From: Thereva unica
Taxonomy: Eukaryota > Arthropoda > Insecta > Diptera > Therevidae
DNA: 64,000 bases
Reading direction: 5' to 3'
Assembly (NCBI GenBank): GCA_949987705.1
Contig: OX465283.1
Location: forward strand, 158,301,850 to 158,365,849
Both the position numbers and the translations under genes were made by a program. Below the pieces are notes generated by a model. That model saw only the letters and a list, made by a program, of their open reading frames with translations, ran no database searches and was not told the origin of the DNA. Below, one piece after another: positions 47,401 to 58,504 of the stretch. How positions within the stretch are numbered: position 1 is the stretch's first letter; each line of letters opens with the position of its first letter.

Positions 47401-48710
47401 AAACTATTGTGAGGTACAAAATGACGCATCAAATGACGAAATATTAAAGAAAGTTGCAAATTAAAAATTGAAACTCAAGTTCTAGGAAGTTTGACTTTCT
47501 TATTTCAATTCTTATGGCAATTAATTATAAACTCAAGTTTATTCAAAGTTAATACTTTGATAGTCCAAAAATGTCGAAGATTTGTCATGAAATCAATTTC
47601 AAACGAACGAAAATCAAAACTTCATAACAAAATCCGCATAAATCGAATATTACGACTAAATCCACCATCAAATAACTGTTCAACCAATTACCAATATTCA
47701 ATGGCAATAACTAAGCACCTGATAACAAGTTACGGTTACTTTTGAGTAGTCATCAATTACGTCACTACGAGTATATTGACTTACCTTTGGTAAACCTCTG
47801 GATTCGCGATGTAGCTAGCCCAATCAGCCAGGTAAACAGTTGCAGCCTTAATCCATCGTCTCCTAAAAGCCTGATTGTTTAGGGACTCAAATAGTCTATC
47901 ATAGTCGAGTTTGCCATCCCTACCTGTGAATCCCTAATTGAAAGAAGATGAACTCGTTAACCTGAAATGTTAATTGTGGAAAGCTGAAAGGTGATTTACC
48001 TTAAAAATGGCGTGAATTCCAGACTTCTGCCACAAGGCATCGGCTAGCTCGGAGCTGGAAAAATGATCCCATAGAACGTGAATTTGCTCAAGATACGGTG
48101 GAAGCACCCAAGCATGCTCTTTATGCTTCTCTTGCGTTCGTTGTCCTTCCGGTCCACTGAACGAGCTAATAACTTGCATTGCCATTGGCAAGAGGCTCAT
48201 CAACCCATTATCTTGACTACCACCAGCTCGTCCTCGGTCGTCACTCTGGGTGTTCATGAATGTCGAAGCTAGCTGAAGGATTGAGTCTAAACCAATATTA
48301 GGTCCCTCGGTTGGTGCTTCGCCCTTCTTTCGCTGGCTATCTTCGTCGGTAGATGCGAACATTTCGATGATATTCCCGATCATCGAGGGATCAAACCCGC
48401 CTCCATTCGCAGCTCTTCCTTGAGTATTTGACAAAAGACTTCCAAGTCCTGCTAGTATCTGCATTGCACCAGACGAGGATTTTCCACCTTCAGTTGACTG
48501 CATTAAATTCCCCAGCAAAGATGCTACTCCGGCCATGCCAGAGCCACCTCCTCCATTGTTGCCTTGATTTGCCAGAGCTTCCTGGAGGAAAACCGATGCC
48601 ATGTCCAGTAGCGGATTCGATTCGTCATCTTTATTAGGTCGTTGTGTCGTGTGTCCACAAGAAATATTTATGCACAAAAAGGTTACGAAAAGCACTTTCT
48701 TTAGACCCAT
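38480..48710 (-). CDS. Secreted protein of unknown family, five exons, 488 aa
   Basis: The exons are 48710-48000, 47933-47785, 42711-42429, 42188-41946 and 38560-38480 (stop TAA). Every phase matches (0, 2/1, 0, 0). I start at ATG 48710 (MGLKKVLFVTFLCINISCG), which gives a basic n-region, a hydrophobic core and a likely cleavage near residue 19; a GTG upstream is not used. Residues about 25-200 are Gly/Ser/Asn-rich with repeated amphipathic helices (MASVFLQEAL, IGLDSILQLASTFMN). Residues about 200-400 are helical (WVLPPYLEQIHVLWDHFSSS; RDGKLDYDRLFESL). The C-terminal 100 residues hold spaced cysteines (HHCDKYVLCQL, NDPYNCETRFPVDC), suggesting a disulphide-bonded extracellular domain. I do not recognise the family. 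Introns 2 (5.1 kb) and 4 (3.4 kb) carry transposon debris, which accounts for the 10-kb span. An AATAAA on this strand lies at 38430-38435. Confidence 0.82.
38660..39090 (-). pseudogene. Jockey-type reverse transcriptase fragment
   Basis: On the minus strand, GTSVPQGSVIGPVLY leads to an altered active site (NADD), then LQTYLNKIYPWMKRWRINCSINKSNNITFTLGKDQ. These are the palm and thumb of jockey-clade elements. In-frame stops are present. It lies in intron 4 of the secreted-protein gene, in the same orientation as the gene. Confidence 0.75.
39240..41270 (-). pseudogene. LOA/R1-type non-LTR retrotransposon, RT to RNase H and C-terminus
   Basis: On the minus strand: LSPHSMPTRMVNRPVGTALQSLGFKELTLAAFLDI (RT blocks, 40774-40523), then HEVAFFTRKH and LHLKEDAKFLGLILD (about 40200). 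RNase-H-like pieces follow (ADELAKQGAK near 39610), then RAGLTQFGRLWMRSVQDLL and LTGHCPFSPHDV. The layout of RT, RNase H and a Cys-His tail fits LOA/R1-type elements. Multiple stops make it inactive. It sits in intron 4 of the secreted-protein gene. Confidence 0.75.
43660..43745 (-). pseudogene. RTE C-terminal remnant
   Basis: The minus-strand reading RGRPVGTPRKRWKGAVTGAG matches the conserved GRPxGRPRKRWxD tail of RTE polyproteins. Nothing else of the element is clear. Confidence 0.45.
46491..46614. mobile_element. Small MITE of about 124 bp
   Basis: TAAACGGTCAAATTGG at the left faces CCAATTTGACCGTG at the right, with TA at both edges. The wider region (46285-46800) repeats ACTGAAAA and its complement on either side, so it may be nested in an older inverted repeat. 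Confidence 0.5.
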
Positions 48711-48806
48711 TTTAAAGCAGAACACTTTTAAATTATGACTAGAAAATAAATTTGAATAATATTCAAGAGATCAAGTTAAGTGTGTCAAGTAGCGGTAAAC
48801 ACTGGT

Positions 48807-48815
48807 TTTATATAA
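48807..48815 (-). promoter_or_regulatory. TATA box of the secreted-protein gene
   Basis: TATATAAAA on the minus strand lies about 100 bp before the ATG. A start site about 30 bp downstream (near 48780) would leave a roughly 70-nt leader. A TATA promoter is common for tissue-restricted secreted-protein genes. No transcript data support it here. Confidence 0.5.
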
Positions 48816-48829
48816 TCATTCAGGAATCC

Positions 48830-50085
48830 CAAACAGATCCAATTAATTTCATTTTTTAGTTAAAACTGAAATGCTAAATCCACTTCACACCTTCTTGCTA
48901 CCTTTATATACATATATATATAAATAAAAATTCTTAATCTCTAGCCACTAACTAATGCCACACTAAATCCACTTCCGACGTCTTCCGATTCAAAATTCCA
49001 CGTCTGACACTTTCGAACTTCCTCAGTCTTCTGATTCCAAATCACAAAAATCTACCTAGAAAGGTACTGAACTCTCGGCGGAGATGAAGTAACTCCATAA
49101 CAGTACAGGTGAGCAGGCTTCTTGCTTGGAGAAACCTGACTTGCGCCCGGGAATTATTCTTATCTACCTGAATTTCTGCACAACTCGAAGAAAGAAGACA
49201 GGTAGGAACTAAGGGGGACGACTTCGATGTAGTATTCCAATGTATTCTCGGGTTTATACTTTTTCGTGTTACCTTTACTTCTTTCTTACGTGTGTTTAAT
49301 GATGTTACGGTCTCTGGGAATTTTTGCAATAATAAATCAAGAGCTTTGCAGCTAGAATAAGAGTTGCATAATAAATTGGTGCAAGTGCATCTCTGACTTT
49401 ATGCTTACGATGGAAATATCAGAACTTCTTTAAACTCGTCTTCTAGATCTGGTAGCAACCGCTGTGGAGCTATGGTGGTTCTATACGAATAATTACAGAC
49501 TAAGAAGCCACTAGTAGTTAATCTTCAGCTTGTCAGTCGCGAAGCAAGAGATCAGAGCGAATTAACGTTTTAGAAGGTTGTAATTATTGCAATCGGGTCT
49601 CCAATACTCTTAGCATCTTTTAATTGCAGCAGGAAATAATGTCTTGTGGAAAACTGGAAGGCAGTTTGCTATGATATATCAGGTTAGTTGTATCGTTTAG
49701 CCAATGGCATGGATGGATTGTGGACTTTGCAACAGCAGAGTTTAGAAGGTTCATCCAATTACTGTTAACTTTTTTTAAATTTAAAATTTTGTCCCCGTAG
49801 TTGGTACACCTGTGGGCGGCAACGGTTTCAAATATGAAATTTGGTTATAAGTATTCGTTTGTTATCATCACCATCTAGCCAACAAGCAGCCGAACTATTA
49901 GAGAATTTTAACGAGCGTCGTCGTCCGTTCCAAAAGAAATGTAAAAGAACAAAAGGAAGGAGAAAGGCAGACTTTAACGACGACTGCCGCTTGCAGTTGG
50001 AAAGGTAAAAATCGCGGGAGTTTGATGAATAAATCACTTTCAAGAAGTAAAATATAACGCATTGTGAATAAAGACCGATTTACAT
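48830..50085. other. No supported gene
   Basis: This is the region upstream of the secreted-protein gene. Short open frames (49042-49329, 49828-50043) have no recognisable domain. Confidence 0.45.
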
Positions 50086-50222
50086 CACACAAAGTCAACA
50101 CGAAAGGTGCACTTTGAAGCTCTTTTATCGTACAGAAATTTGTTTATTCTGTAACTTTCGTGCAACACAGAAAAAGCATACAAAAGAGCTTCAAAGTGAA
50201 CTTTCGCATTGACTTTGGGATG
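50085..50222. mobile_element. Hairpin MITE of about 138 bp
   Basis: CAAAGTCAACACGAAAGGTGCACTTTGAAGCTCTTTT faces CAAAAGAGCTTCAAAGTGAACTTTCGCATTGACTTTG, giving a stem of about 40 bp with few mismatches. A shorter inverted pair (CAGAAATTTG..CTGTAACTTTCG) lies in the loop. Confidence 0.75.
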
Positions 50223-50514
50223 ATGATGGAAGTAATAAATGTAATCAAAAGACTTAAATATAATTTGTTCTAAATTGAGGCCGTTTTGTTCTAAATTGAG
50301 GCCACCTCTCGCCATTCTTGTGGCACGTTTAGAGTTTACTTATACGTCGTTCAAGTTTTTGAGCTTCCCCGTTGGATTTATCATAAGCTACGTTTGTTTT
50401 TGGTCTGGTACATTTGGCACCCTGTGCAGAACTTGCCCTATGAGAACCTCTACATATCATCAGAACCCATCGATTATTATTTTCGGAGATGGTAAACCCT
50501 ATCGAGTCATGTTT

Positions 50515-50895
50515 TCGATCTGACCCGATAGTCGGAGCAGAGTAGAAAAGTAGCCTAAAAACGCATAAGAAAATACTGAATCATCCCGTAAAGGACATAA
50601 AGTTTCCACTCGCTTTCCTTCCGTCTATCAGAACAAATTTACCGTCTGAGCTGATAGTCGGATGCGAATGAAAAAGTAACCTAAAACATTACTAAGAAAA
50701 TCCTGAAAATTATGCCGTGAAAGTCCTGAAATCGAATTAGTAGTTTCCAAGCCTTGATCATTACAATTGGAATGATAAAAAAATTGCCTCTCCCTTTCAT
50801 CCGACTATCGGATAAAGTTTTCCGTCTGCATCGATAGTCGGATACGAGGAAAAAACCAAACTAAACCATGCCCAAGAAAATACTGAATCTCGTCC
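50515..50895. repeat. Three degenerate copies of a GATAGTCGGA unit
   Basis: GATAGTCGGA recurs at 50527, 50653 and 50833. Each is followed by (A/G)AAAAAGTA(G/A)CCTAAAA-like and AAGAAAATAC/CCTGAA words, and in two copies preceded by CCGTCTG. Spacing is irregular (126 and 180 bp). Confidence 0.6.
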
Positions 50896-51779
50896 TAACT
50901 CAAATTAATTAAACCTCACTCAACTCAATTCTGATATGTTCTGTGTTGGCCCTAAAAAGAAAAGAAGATAAATTGGATTACTTAATGAATGTTATATGTG
51001 TCTTATCTTGTTTCTGTCGGGTACCTGTTTTCGGACAATGATGCTGCTGATCCGTTCTTCTTTCAGGTCCTACTCAATTATATGTCGTCAGTGATACCCG
51101 GGAGGGAATGGATCCTTGGTAAAGATTGGTGATCCCTAGTCAAAGGAGAATGCCGGAGTCCCTGGAAGAAAAGATAAAAAATGAGAAATTGTCAACTATA
51201 ATAAATAAAGCCAAAACTTACTTGTGAAACCGGCGCAAGTGGGGCCATGACATTTTTCACGGATGTGGAAAAAGAGATGCCCTGAACCCAGTGCGCCTTT
51301 TGGGACAAAAGTTTAACTTTGTTAATAGCCATTTTTTGTTTGTTTCCAAGCGGGCCAAACCGATAGGAAAGCGCTTGTAAGTCCCTAAAATACACAGTGG
51401 TCAATTCCCAATATAATCCGGGACTCTGGAGCAGTCGTCTTCTCAGTTTTTCTTGAAGGTGTAAGAGTGAAAGTTGTAAAAAACAGACAACGAAGAAGAA
51501 CAGGAGAAGCCTTGCGCTGTGGATTTGTACAAGATAAGTAGATCGCGTTGGTAACGTTCATTCGGACTTATTTTGTTGTATACATAAGATTTTATAAATA
51601 AAAGTGAAGAGATTGGTGTTAGGATTTCGGAGGTGTTTACTTTTTAAATTATTTCGTTTACTTATCTGTGTATTGGTTCATGGACCTGAACAACCCGTGG
51701 CGCCCTCACAAAGTCAGGCATGCGTCCACCTCCCCCCCCCCCTCTCACTAAGCTATCGGACACCTACATACGTAAATAA

Positions 51780-52020
51780 GCACGTAACAATTCTTCAACT
51801 GAACTCCACTCAACTCAGCTTAACTGAATTTTTAACCCATCGTTTTACTCAATGCAACTCAACTATACTCTTAACTCAAATCTAATTGTAAAGTCAGCTC
51901 TTATCTGAATTTTTAGTGCAACTCTTAACGCAACTTAGCTCTACTCCTAATCTCAACCCTTAACTCAACTGCAAACTCAACTCTTACCTTCTCTTAGCTC
52001 TAAACTTAACTCAGGACAAT
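51780..52020. repeat. Degenerate CTCAACT-type simple repeat
   Basis: The words CTCAACT, CTTAACT and CTCTTAACT recur irregularly for about 240 bp up to the edge of the foldback element. A shorter stretch occurs at 50890-50935. It begins just past a C-run near 51730. Confidence 0.6.
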
Positions 52021-52021
52021 A

Positions 52022-53649
52022 GTACAGTCAATATGCAATTTGCGCTCCGAAAAATGACAAACCGACATTTGACCTTGAAAGTCGTTAGGGGGGCGTGTCA
52101 GAAGCCTACTGAAAAATTATGAAAGTCGCGGTGCATGCAGATTTTGAGAAATTCAAAAATTTAATAAAAAAATTTTGAAACGCGTTTTTCTCAGAAAGTA
52201 TAGGTTTTAGCGAAAAGTTTTTTAAACAAAAAATGTAGAGGTCATTGCGAACTACATTTTTTGTCATTGGAGTGACGTCATCCGACTTGAAATACAAAAA
52301 GTAGATGGCGCTAAAGGATCAAAAAAGTGTTTCTTTGCCATTTTCACTAGGAAAAATTAATTTTTTTACAATAATGTAAATGAGAAAGTTGTTTGTTACA
52401 AAATTATCTACAACTTTTGTTTAAACAAAATTTTTATAAAACTTACCGTTTTCGAGCTGGAACTTGTCGAAGTGTAGAAATTGTACATTGCGTGCCGTGC
52501 TCTTGCACGGTTCACATGAAAGTAGTATTTTTTTTTTTTTTTTATTCAAATAAAAGAACACTAATCATTTTTTTTTTGTTTTTTTTATTTTACTATCAAA
52601 AAATGTAAACTTTTTTTGAGCAAAAAATTTACTTTGAGAAAATCACGTATTAGACCATCGTTTATTGTGAGTAAGGTGAAAGTGAAAGAAGGGGCTGCGC
52701 AGGTATGAACATCAGCGTCGTTTCAAATTTTGTCCCGTTAGTAATTTTGTACACGTGCAGTGTATGCCGAATATATATTTTTTTAAACGATTGTTCATTT
52801 TTGTTTTAATAAAAAACAATACTATATAGAAATACCTTCTCGAGTTATTCGCTTCCCCATCAGCAGGAACCGTAGTACAGCGTCCATCTAAATAATCCTC
52901 CTGGCACTCGTTGTGATGTTCGACAGGCATGATTGTATTTTGGAGCAATTTTCCGATGCGATTATCACGATGTTCTTATCATTCACAAGTCACTTTTCTC
53001 ACAAGCAAAACAGAAACTCATTTTCAGAGAGCACAATTCTGACGCCCTTACTCTCCAAAACTAGCATAGCAACTGAAAACGCACGCTTCTTAGAGAATTA
53101 GGCAGATGTTAGAAACCGGTCCTTTGTCGAAACTATGCCGACTCGCCCGGCGAAAGTAACAAAAGAACCGTTAACTATGCTCCGTTGCACTTTTTCGCCT
53201 ACAGCTCGAAAACGGTAAGTTTTATAAACATTTTGTTTAAACAAAAGTTGTAGATAATTTTGTAACAAACAACTTTCTCATTTACATTATTGTAAAAAAA
53301 TTAATTTTTCCTAGTGAAAATGGCAAAGAAACACTTTTTTGATCCTTTAGCGCCATCTACTTTTTGTATTTCAAGTCGGATGACGTCACTCCAATGACAA
53401 AAAATGTAGTTCGCAATGACGTCTACATTTTTTGTTTAAAAAACTTTTCGCTAAAACCTATACTTTCTGAGAAAAACGCGTTTCAAAATTTGTTTATTAA
53501 ATTTTTGAATTTCTCAAAATCTGCATGCACCGCGACTTTCATAATTTTTCAGTAGGCTCCTGACACGCCCCCCTAACGACTTTCAAGGTCAAATGTCGGT
53601 TTGTCATTTTTCGGAGCGCAAGCCTCTTTTCGTTGCATATTGACTGTAC
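52022..53649. mobile_element. 1.63-kb foldback element with about 440-bp inverted arms, TA target site
   Basis: The left end GTACAGTCAATATGCAA and the right end TTGCATATTGACTGTAC are perfect inverses, each flanked by TA (52020-52021 and 53650-53651). The arms (to about 52462, and from about 53202) are nearly identical over about 440 bp. Each encodes the same 63-codon frame in mirror orientation (52297-52106 and 53364-53555). The unique centre of about 740 bp holds an exon-like open frame. The TA duplication suggests the Tc1/mariner group, though such long arms are unusual. No transposase is visible. Confidence 0.85.
52840..52931 (-). other. Exon-like segment inside the foldback element
   Basis: The minus-strand frame begins at an ATG about 52931 (MPVEHHNECQEDYLDGRC, then TTVPADGEANNSR). 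It reads into a good splice donor, GAAG|GTATTTC. The sequence upstream on that strand (to about 53200) is more balanced in base composition than the arms, like a promoter and leader. It may be a captured 5' end of a host gene or a remnant of the element's own gene. Not recognised. Confidence 0.4.
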
Positions 53650-54410
53650 TACAAATTATCCCGACAATCTGTCTCCTTTCCTCAAATCATATTTTATCCG
53701 TTCTTCATCTTGTATTCAATAAATCGTTATCGTGAAATAAGTTGGAGAAGGAGGAGGAGGAGAGCATCTTTATGAATGAAGATTAGGAAAAGAGCGGGAA
53801 TTGACCTCAGGGGACCGGCTGGTGTGGGATTTAGATACACCATTGCGCTTGATTAAATGGCGAGAAAGAAACCTCTCCATCGAGTTCTTAAGAACAAAGA
53901 CGGTACGAACTGCTTGGAGTTTAGTCAACAGAGCAGGGTAGAGGAATCATCTCTCTCAGGAATCACCCTCTTTATTACCAGTCCGTCATGTCGTTAGTCA
54001 CGATATCGTGCAATTTCATCATTGAACCATTCATCATTCTTCAACCAGAATTTCGGTGGACGTCTTCGAGATTTTTACTCGTTGTGGCACGAAGGCTTCA
54101 CATGCTTGCTCCATCACTCAGTGATGGGTGCGACGTCTCTGTTCAATGTTCTCATTCATTCATCTCATTGCAAAGGTCTTCTTCGAGCTTGTTTTGGGCC
54201 CATCCGGTGCTTGGTTCTAGGAAGACTTGGCTCACATACAACAAAGAAAGAAATACACCCCGACGAAATATTGCCTGAATTGGCATTGGCTCATGGAAGA
54301 CCACACAGGCGAGCTGGGTATACCGTACAACGTGTGCTGCCATAACAGTCCTGGTTCACTTCCTGCATAAACAGCCAGCTATATCCAAAACCAAGCAGCC
54401 CACAATAGAC
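53650..54410. other. Unassigned, probably repeat-derived
   Basis: Overlapping open frames on both strands (53988-54345) show no clear domain. One minus-strand reading could be linker sequence of a non-LTR element, but the evidence is weak. Confidence 0.3.
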
Positions 54411-54416
54411 GGCCTA

Positions 54417-54705
54417 TACACTAACGTTTTAACTGCGCAGTTTAACTGTGTAAAAAACCGTACGAAAAACTGAATAGAAAGAGTGAGTTCACTCAGTTTT
54501 GCTCAGTTTCGTCAGTTTTGTTGATTTGAGTACATCTAAATAATAGCAAATGGACGGAACTGAAAGAACTGAACGATAAACTATCTGACCTGCGCAGTTT
54601 ATCGGAGCAAAGTTTATCGGAGTCCAGAAGCTAGGTCTGAGGACTGAGTAAAAATAGTTATGACGTCACACGTGATAAACTGCGCAGTTTAACTAAAAGT
54701 GTGTC
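54417..54705. mobile_element. MITE of about 290 bp built on AACTGCGCAGTT palindromes
   Basis: The left end (CACTAACGTTTTAACTGCGCAGTTTA) and the right end, inverted (CACTTTTAGTTAAACTGCGCAGTTTA), are similar. A third copy of CTGCGCAGTTTATC lies near 54590. The 12-bp palindrome AACTGCGCAGTT is part of each terminal repeat. Confidence 0.6.
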
Positions 54706-55560
54706 GCTTTACATTGTGGAAGGCTTTAAGAATATCGAATCGAGACTAGGGGTCAATGCACTAAAACTCAAAAAGATTGCCTTAAATATCCACTCCAGGT
54801 GGTTAAACAATCAGCAAATCGCAGCTACACGACTATGTGCCATTAAAACACGCTAATTGGTTCTCCGCACGCACTGGAGTCCGCCCTACACCTGACTAAC
54901 TCCAAGGAGCTACAATTATATAAATTGGCAATAAAAAACGAACATAGTAAAATTTTAAGTAGAATCCGGTCGGTTTTATTGATATTTTCAATCCGATCGA
55001 AGAGACGGTGCATAGGGAGTGAAAGTGATAGTCCAACATGCTAGCTCAGTTAGTAGGTTTCGACCAGCTATTATAATATCCTGTTACGATGTCCACTCTG
55101 AATATTATGCAATACCAATTTTGATGTTTCATTCAATGCAGCTCTTCACTTAACTCCTTTGCCGCCGCCTGGGTTAGTAGAGTGCTTCTGAGATTAGTTA
55201 TTAATTAATAACGTGCACTAGCATAAAATTATTTACATAAAATGCAATTGCAAGACCCTTTCCTTGCGCTCGTTGAAATCGAAGCACTTATTATGCTTTC
55301 ATCGCCATCTCTGGAAAATGTGGGGATTTTGCGAAATGCTCGTAAAACCGACATTTGTAGGAAAACTCCTACCGATGTAACCGCAAAAGCAAGTTGTGAT
55401 GAAGTTCACTTTCTCTCCTCTTATCGCAGCGCTAGATTTACTTATTTATAAACAATTTACAAGAAATGCGCAGAACTGGTCTGTAGCTGCTGGCAGCAGT
55501 TGTAAGTTTGATACTGCGACGAACGGATCACTTTTTTAAGTCACAACGAAAACTTTAAAT
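54706..55560. other. Upstream region of the sulfotransferase gene
   Basis: It contains the promoter and leader of the gene starting at 55561. A TTATTAATTAATAA palindrome lies near 55200 and a CTGCTGGCAGCAG palindrome near 55488. No TATA box can be assigned confidently. Confidence 0.4.
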
Positions 55561-56734
55561 ATGGACATCTTATCTTATAAACATGTTGACGGAGTCGTAG
55601 GTGAAAAGTTGAACAATTTCTTTCCTGTACGGAATTGTTTTGTGGAGGTTAACCCTGGTCGAGTTTTTCTACCACAGAAGTACATGGAAATTGGTGAGGA
55701 TATTTTAAATGTACCGATTTTTGAGGACGACTGCTGGTTAGTTTCGTATCCTAGGACAGGTTTGCAACAAAATACTTGTGTAGAGTTGAATGTTATGTAA
55801 TAGTTTCAATATCACTAGGTTCAACATGGGCACAGGAAATGATATGGCTGCTAGGAAATGGACTGGATTTTGAGGGGGCGAAGAAAGTTCAGCAAGTTCG
55901 CGCACCATTGCTGGAGCTTACCGCTTTATTCAGCGAAGATCATCACGATTGGGTTAAGTAAGGACCGACGAAAGTGGCTTAAAATTCCTTGCATTTTAAC
56001 ATAAAAACAATATTTGCAGAAACTCAATCGGTAACTCTGTTGAATGGGTTAAAAACATGCCAAGACCCCGGTTTGCTCGCTCCCATTTGCCGTGGCATCT
56101 GCTGCCATTGCAGCTGGACGAGGTGAAGCCGAAGGTAAAGAGAGTTTTCACTTAATTTCTATTTGTATTGTGCATACAATATAAAATCGCATTCCCCACA
56201 CCACAGATTATCTACACAGCACGAAATCCTAAGGACTTGTGTGTTTCTTTTTATCATTACTGCAAACTGGTTCATGGCTTGTGCGGAACACTCGAAGACT
56301 TTTGTGAATTGTTTATAGCTGAAAGCTGCCCAGTCGGCTCATACTGGTCGCATGTGCTGCCGTTTTGGGAAAGACGAAACGATCCAAACATCTTATTTAT
56401 CAAGTACGAGCATATGAAAAGAAACCTGCCCCATGTGATCCAACAGTGCGCTGACTTCCTCAACATAGACTATAAATTAACCGAGGAGAAGATGGATGAA
56501 ATTTGTGCACATTTGAACTTTGATAAAATGCAGACAAATCCAGCTGTTAACTTGGATTCAATCATCAATGCAGTGAACAATAATTATGCCAACAACATTG
56601 AGAGCATGAAGTTCATACGGAAAGGACAAATTGGCGATTGGAAAAATCACATATCACCGGAGCTCTCGGAAAAATTCGATCGTTGGACGAAATTGCATAC
56701 CGCTGGAACCGGATTGGATTTTGAATACGTGTAA
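55561..56734 (+). CDS. St (sulfotransferase): Cytosolic sulfotransferase (SULT), four exons, 326 aa
   Basis: The exons are 55561-55759, 55819-55957, 56020-56134 and 56207-56734. The introns are 59, 62 and 72 bp, and all phases fit. PAPS-dependent sulfotransferases move a sulfate group from PAPS to hydroxyl groups of small molecules. The key motifs are present: the 5'-phosphosulfate loop YPRTGSTW (residues 63-70), the catalytic histidine in RSHLPWH (His135), the 3'-phosphate site around YTARNPKDLCVS (Arg157, Ser165), and RKGQIGDWK (289-297), the conserved C-terminal PAPS-binding loop. There is no signal peptide or membrane segment, so it is cytosolic. Length matches insect SULT1-like enzymes. 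The substrate cannot be told from sequence. The gene looks intact. Confidence 0.96.
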
Positions 56735-57002
56735 CGAATTTTCTTTGAAGCTCTTCGTTTCTTGTTTGTAATTAAATGTTCGTGAAATTACTTATAGCTT
56801 AGTGTGAACTGTTCAATATCAATGTGAAGGGGTGTTAAGGGGCAGAGCATTACATTTTTTGGTGTTTAAGAATTTTAAGTAAATCTTACGAATTGTCTTT
56901 AAGCAACATCAATATAATAACACGAATTACCTTACCTAGTCTAGTACCTTATTCATTTTATTATTATTTAGTGGTTTTTGTAAAAACATTTATAGATACT
57001 TT

Positions 57003-57008
57003 AATAAA
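57003..57008 (+). terminator. Polyadenylation signal of the sulfotransferase gene
   Basis: AATAAA lies 270 bp after the stop codon, within AT-rich sequence. It is the best canonical signal downstream of the gene. Confidence 0.5.
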
Positions 57009-57009
57009 A

Positions 57010-58500
57010 CAATACAGTTGAGTTCTAGGCGTGTTTAAAGGATAATATATCCGATTTATTACTTTGTGTACGGATCTTCCTAAATGGCAGTACAGCCCTT
57101 TCTCTCCAAAGTCATCGATTATTTGGATATGACTCTTCGAAAGCTTAGCGAAAGGTTTAAACGATGTTGATTGATGCGATCAGCCAAGTGCTTGGGTCTT
57201 AATTCTAGACCTAAACGATATCGGAACTTAAGACATCGAAGAAATCCAGTATAGCTGTCTATGCCAGTAAGCAATCTTCAGGAAGGGCTTCAAGCCACAA
57301 ATTGTACGCCTTCTCTATCCAGCAATGAATAAACCAGTGCAGATATACACGACTTTCATGTAAAGTGGCTCGCTCTTGCATAATATAAAAATGCGTAGCG
57401 AGGCCAAGTCCAAAGAACAGCATATCGTGGAGTTCCGGGGCTTCGTGTACGATCTCCACGGAAACAATGAGTGTAATCTCGATCTATGCCATCAACATCA
57501 GAAGCTACAAAAAGTAGACTGGTGGGTAAAGAAAATCTCGGGCCCAGCAATATACTACGGTAGATGACCAACTAACTTCATGATATCGAAATCCAATTTC
57601 AGCACAGGTTTCGATGTCCAGATTCCCACTTTGGGTCAATAGTAGCAGCCGAAAATAATGGGAATCAGAAATACGCGCATGGCTGCTTAAAGACAATACA
57701 GCCTACTATAGTTTGTCAAGGCTCTTCAAATCCTAGCATCTAGAATGAATTCAAAAACTCAAGACTACCGCAACTCTGCAGAATTCAGCAAGTTTCATTT
57801 ACTACTTGCTCCAATCAGGCAAAATGAGCTAGATAAGCGCAGCTTTCCGTGGGTCTCTATCCTAAAATTCTGGGATAAGGGGATGTAAAAGGGTAATGTG
57901 GGAACTGCGCGCGGCGAGTCGCATTCCTTAAAGCTTCTTCTATCAGCAATTACTTGATTAAAGTACACCAAATAGTTTTTCGTACTAACACTCGCAAAAC
58001 ACATTCCACGAACCTTTTGCCTTAATTAATGGATAAGTGAACCTGAACCAGAAGTGGGGAGGCATATGACACATGCCTTATACTCCCTCGCGACCCTTTG
58101 CCTAAAAACCGATTTGGATATGTAGGTAATAAACGAATTGATGGGCAATGTCCAGCGAGCAATAATAATAAAAGTGATGAGATAGAACAAATTTTTAAAA
58201 ATGTAACAGTGCCCTTGAGATCAGCTGTTAAAAAAGTTAAAATATCAAAGAAGTAATATCTATGATAAAAGGAGGCAGCGTTACTTTCACACTACACGCA
58301 ATATGTGTGAAAGAAAGATAAAAAAAAGAGGAAGCACGTGTGGACAATGGGCTTCCTCACACGGTGCAATATTCATGGCAAATAAAACCGGGTTAAAAGA
58401 TGAGAGAGGGAAGGAAACGGAAGAAACTAACAAATAAAACCGGTTTTACTCACCACACTTGAGGTATCGTGTAAGCTGGCTCAATAATGAACAACAAATA
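57010..58500. other. No supported gene
   Basis: Overlapping short frames at 57259-58004 on both strands give no recognised domain. The segment 57370-57570 is coding-like on the plus strand (FRGFVYDLHGNNECNLDLC) but isolated. Confidence 0.4.
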
Positions 58501-58504
58501 CAAT

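Larger units (their letters stand above)
42712..47784 (-). other. Intron 2 of the secreted-protein gene (5.1 kb)
   Basis: It joins AG|GTAAGT at 47784 to CATTTCCAG at 42712. It contains an RTE C-terminal remnant (43660-43745), a small MITE (46491-46614) and much unassigned sequence at 42720-43550 and 43800-46450. Open frames there (for example 45137-45445) show no recognised domain. Confidence 0.7.

Noticed and set aside
47970..48725. Start of the secreted protein at 48725 (GTG) and end at 47970
   Set aside because: The GTG is not a normal eukaryotic start, and the ATG at 48710 gives a proper signal peptide. The frame runs past a good splice donor at 47999, and the downstream exon joins in phase.
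53364..53555. 63-codon frame, mirrored at 52106-52297
   Set aside because: Its mirror copy is explained by the inverted arms, and its low-complexity Phe/Lys-rich content argues against a protein. Kept only as a mark of arm identity.
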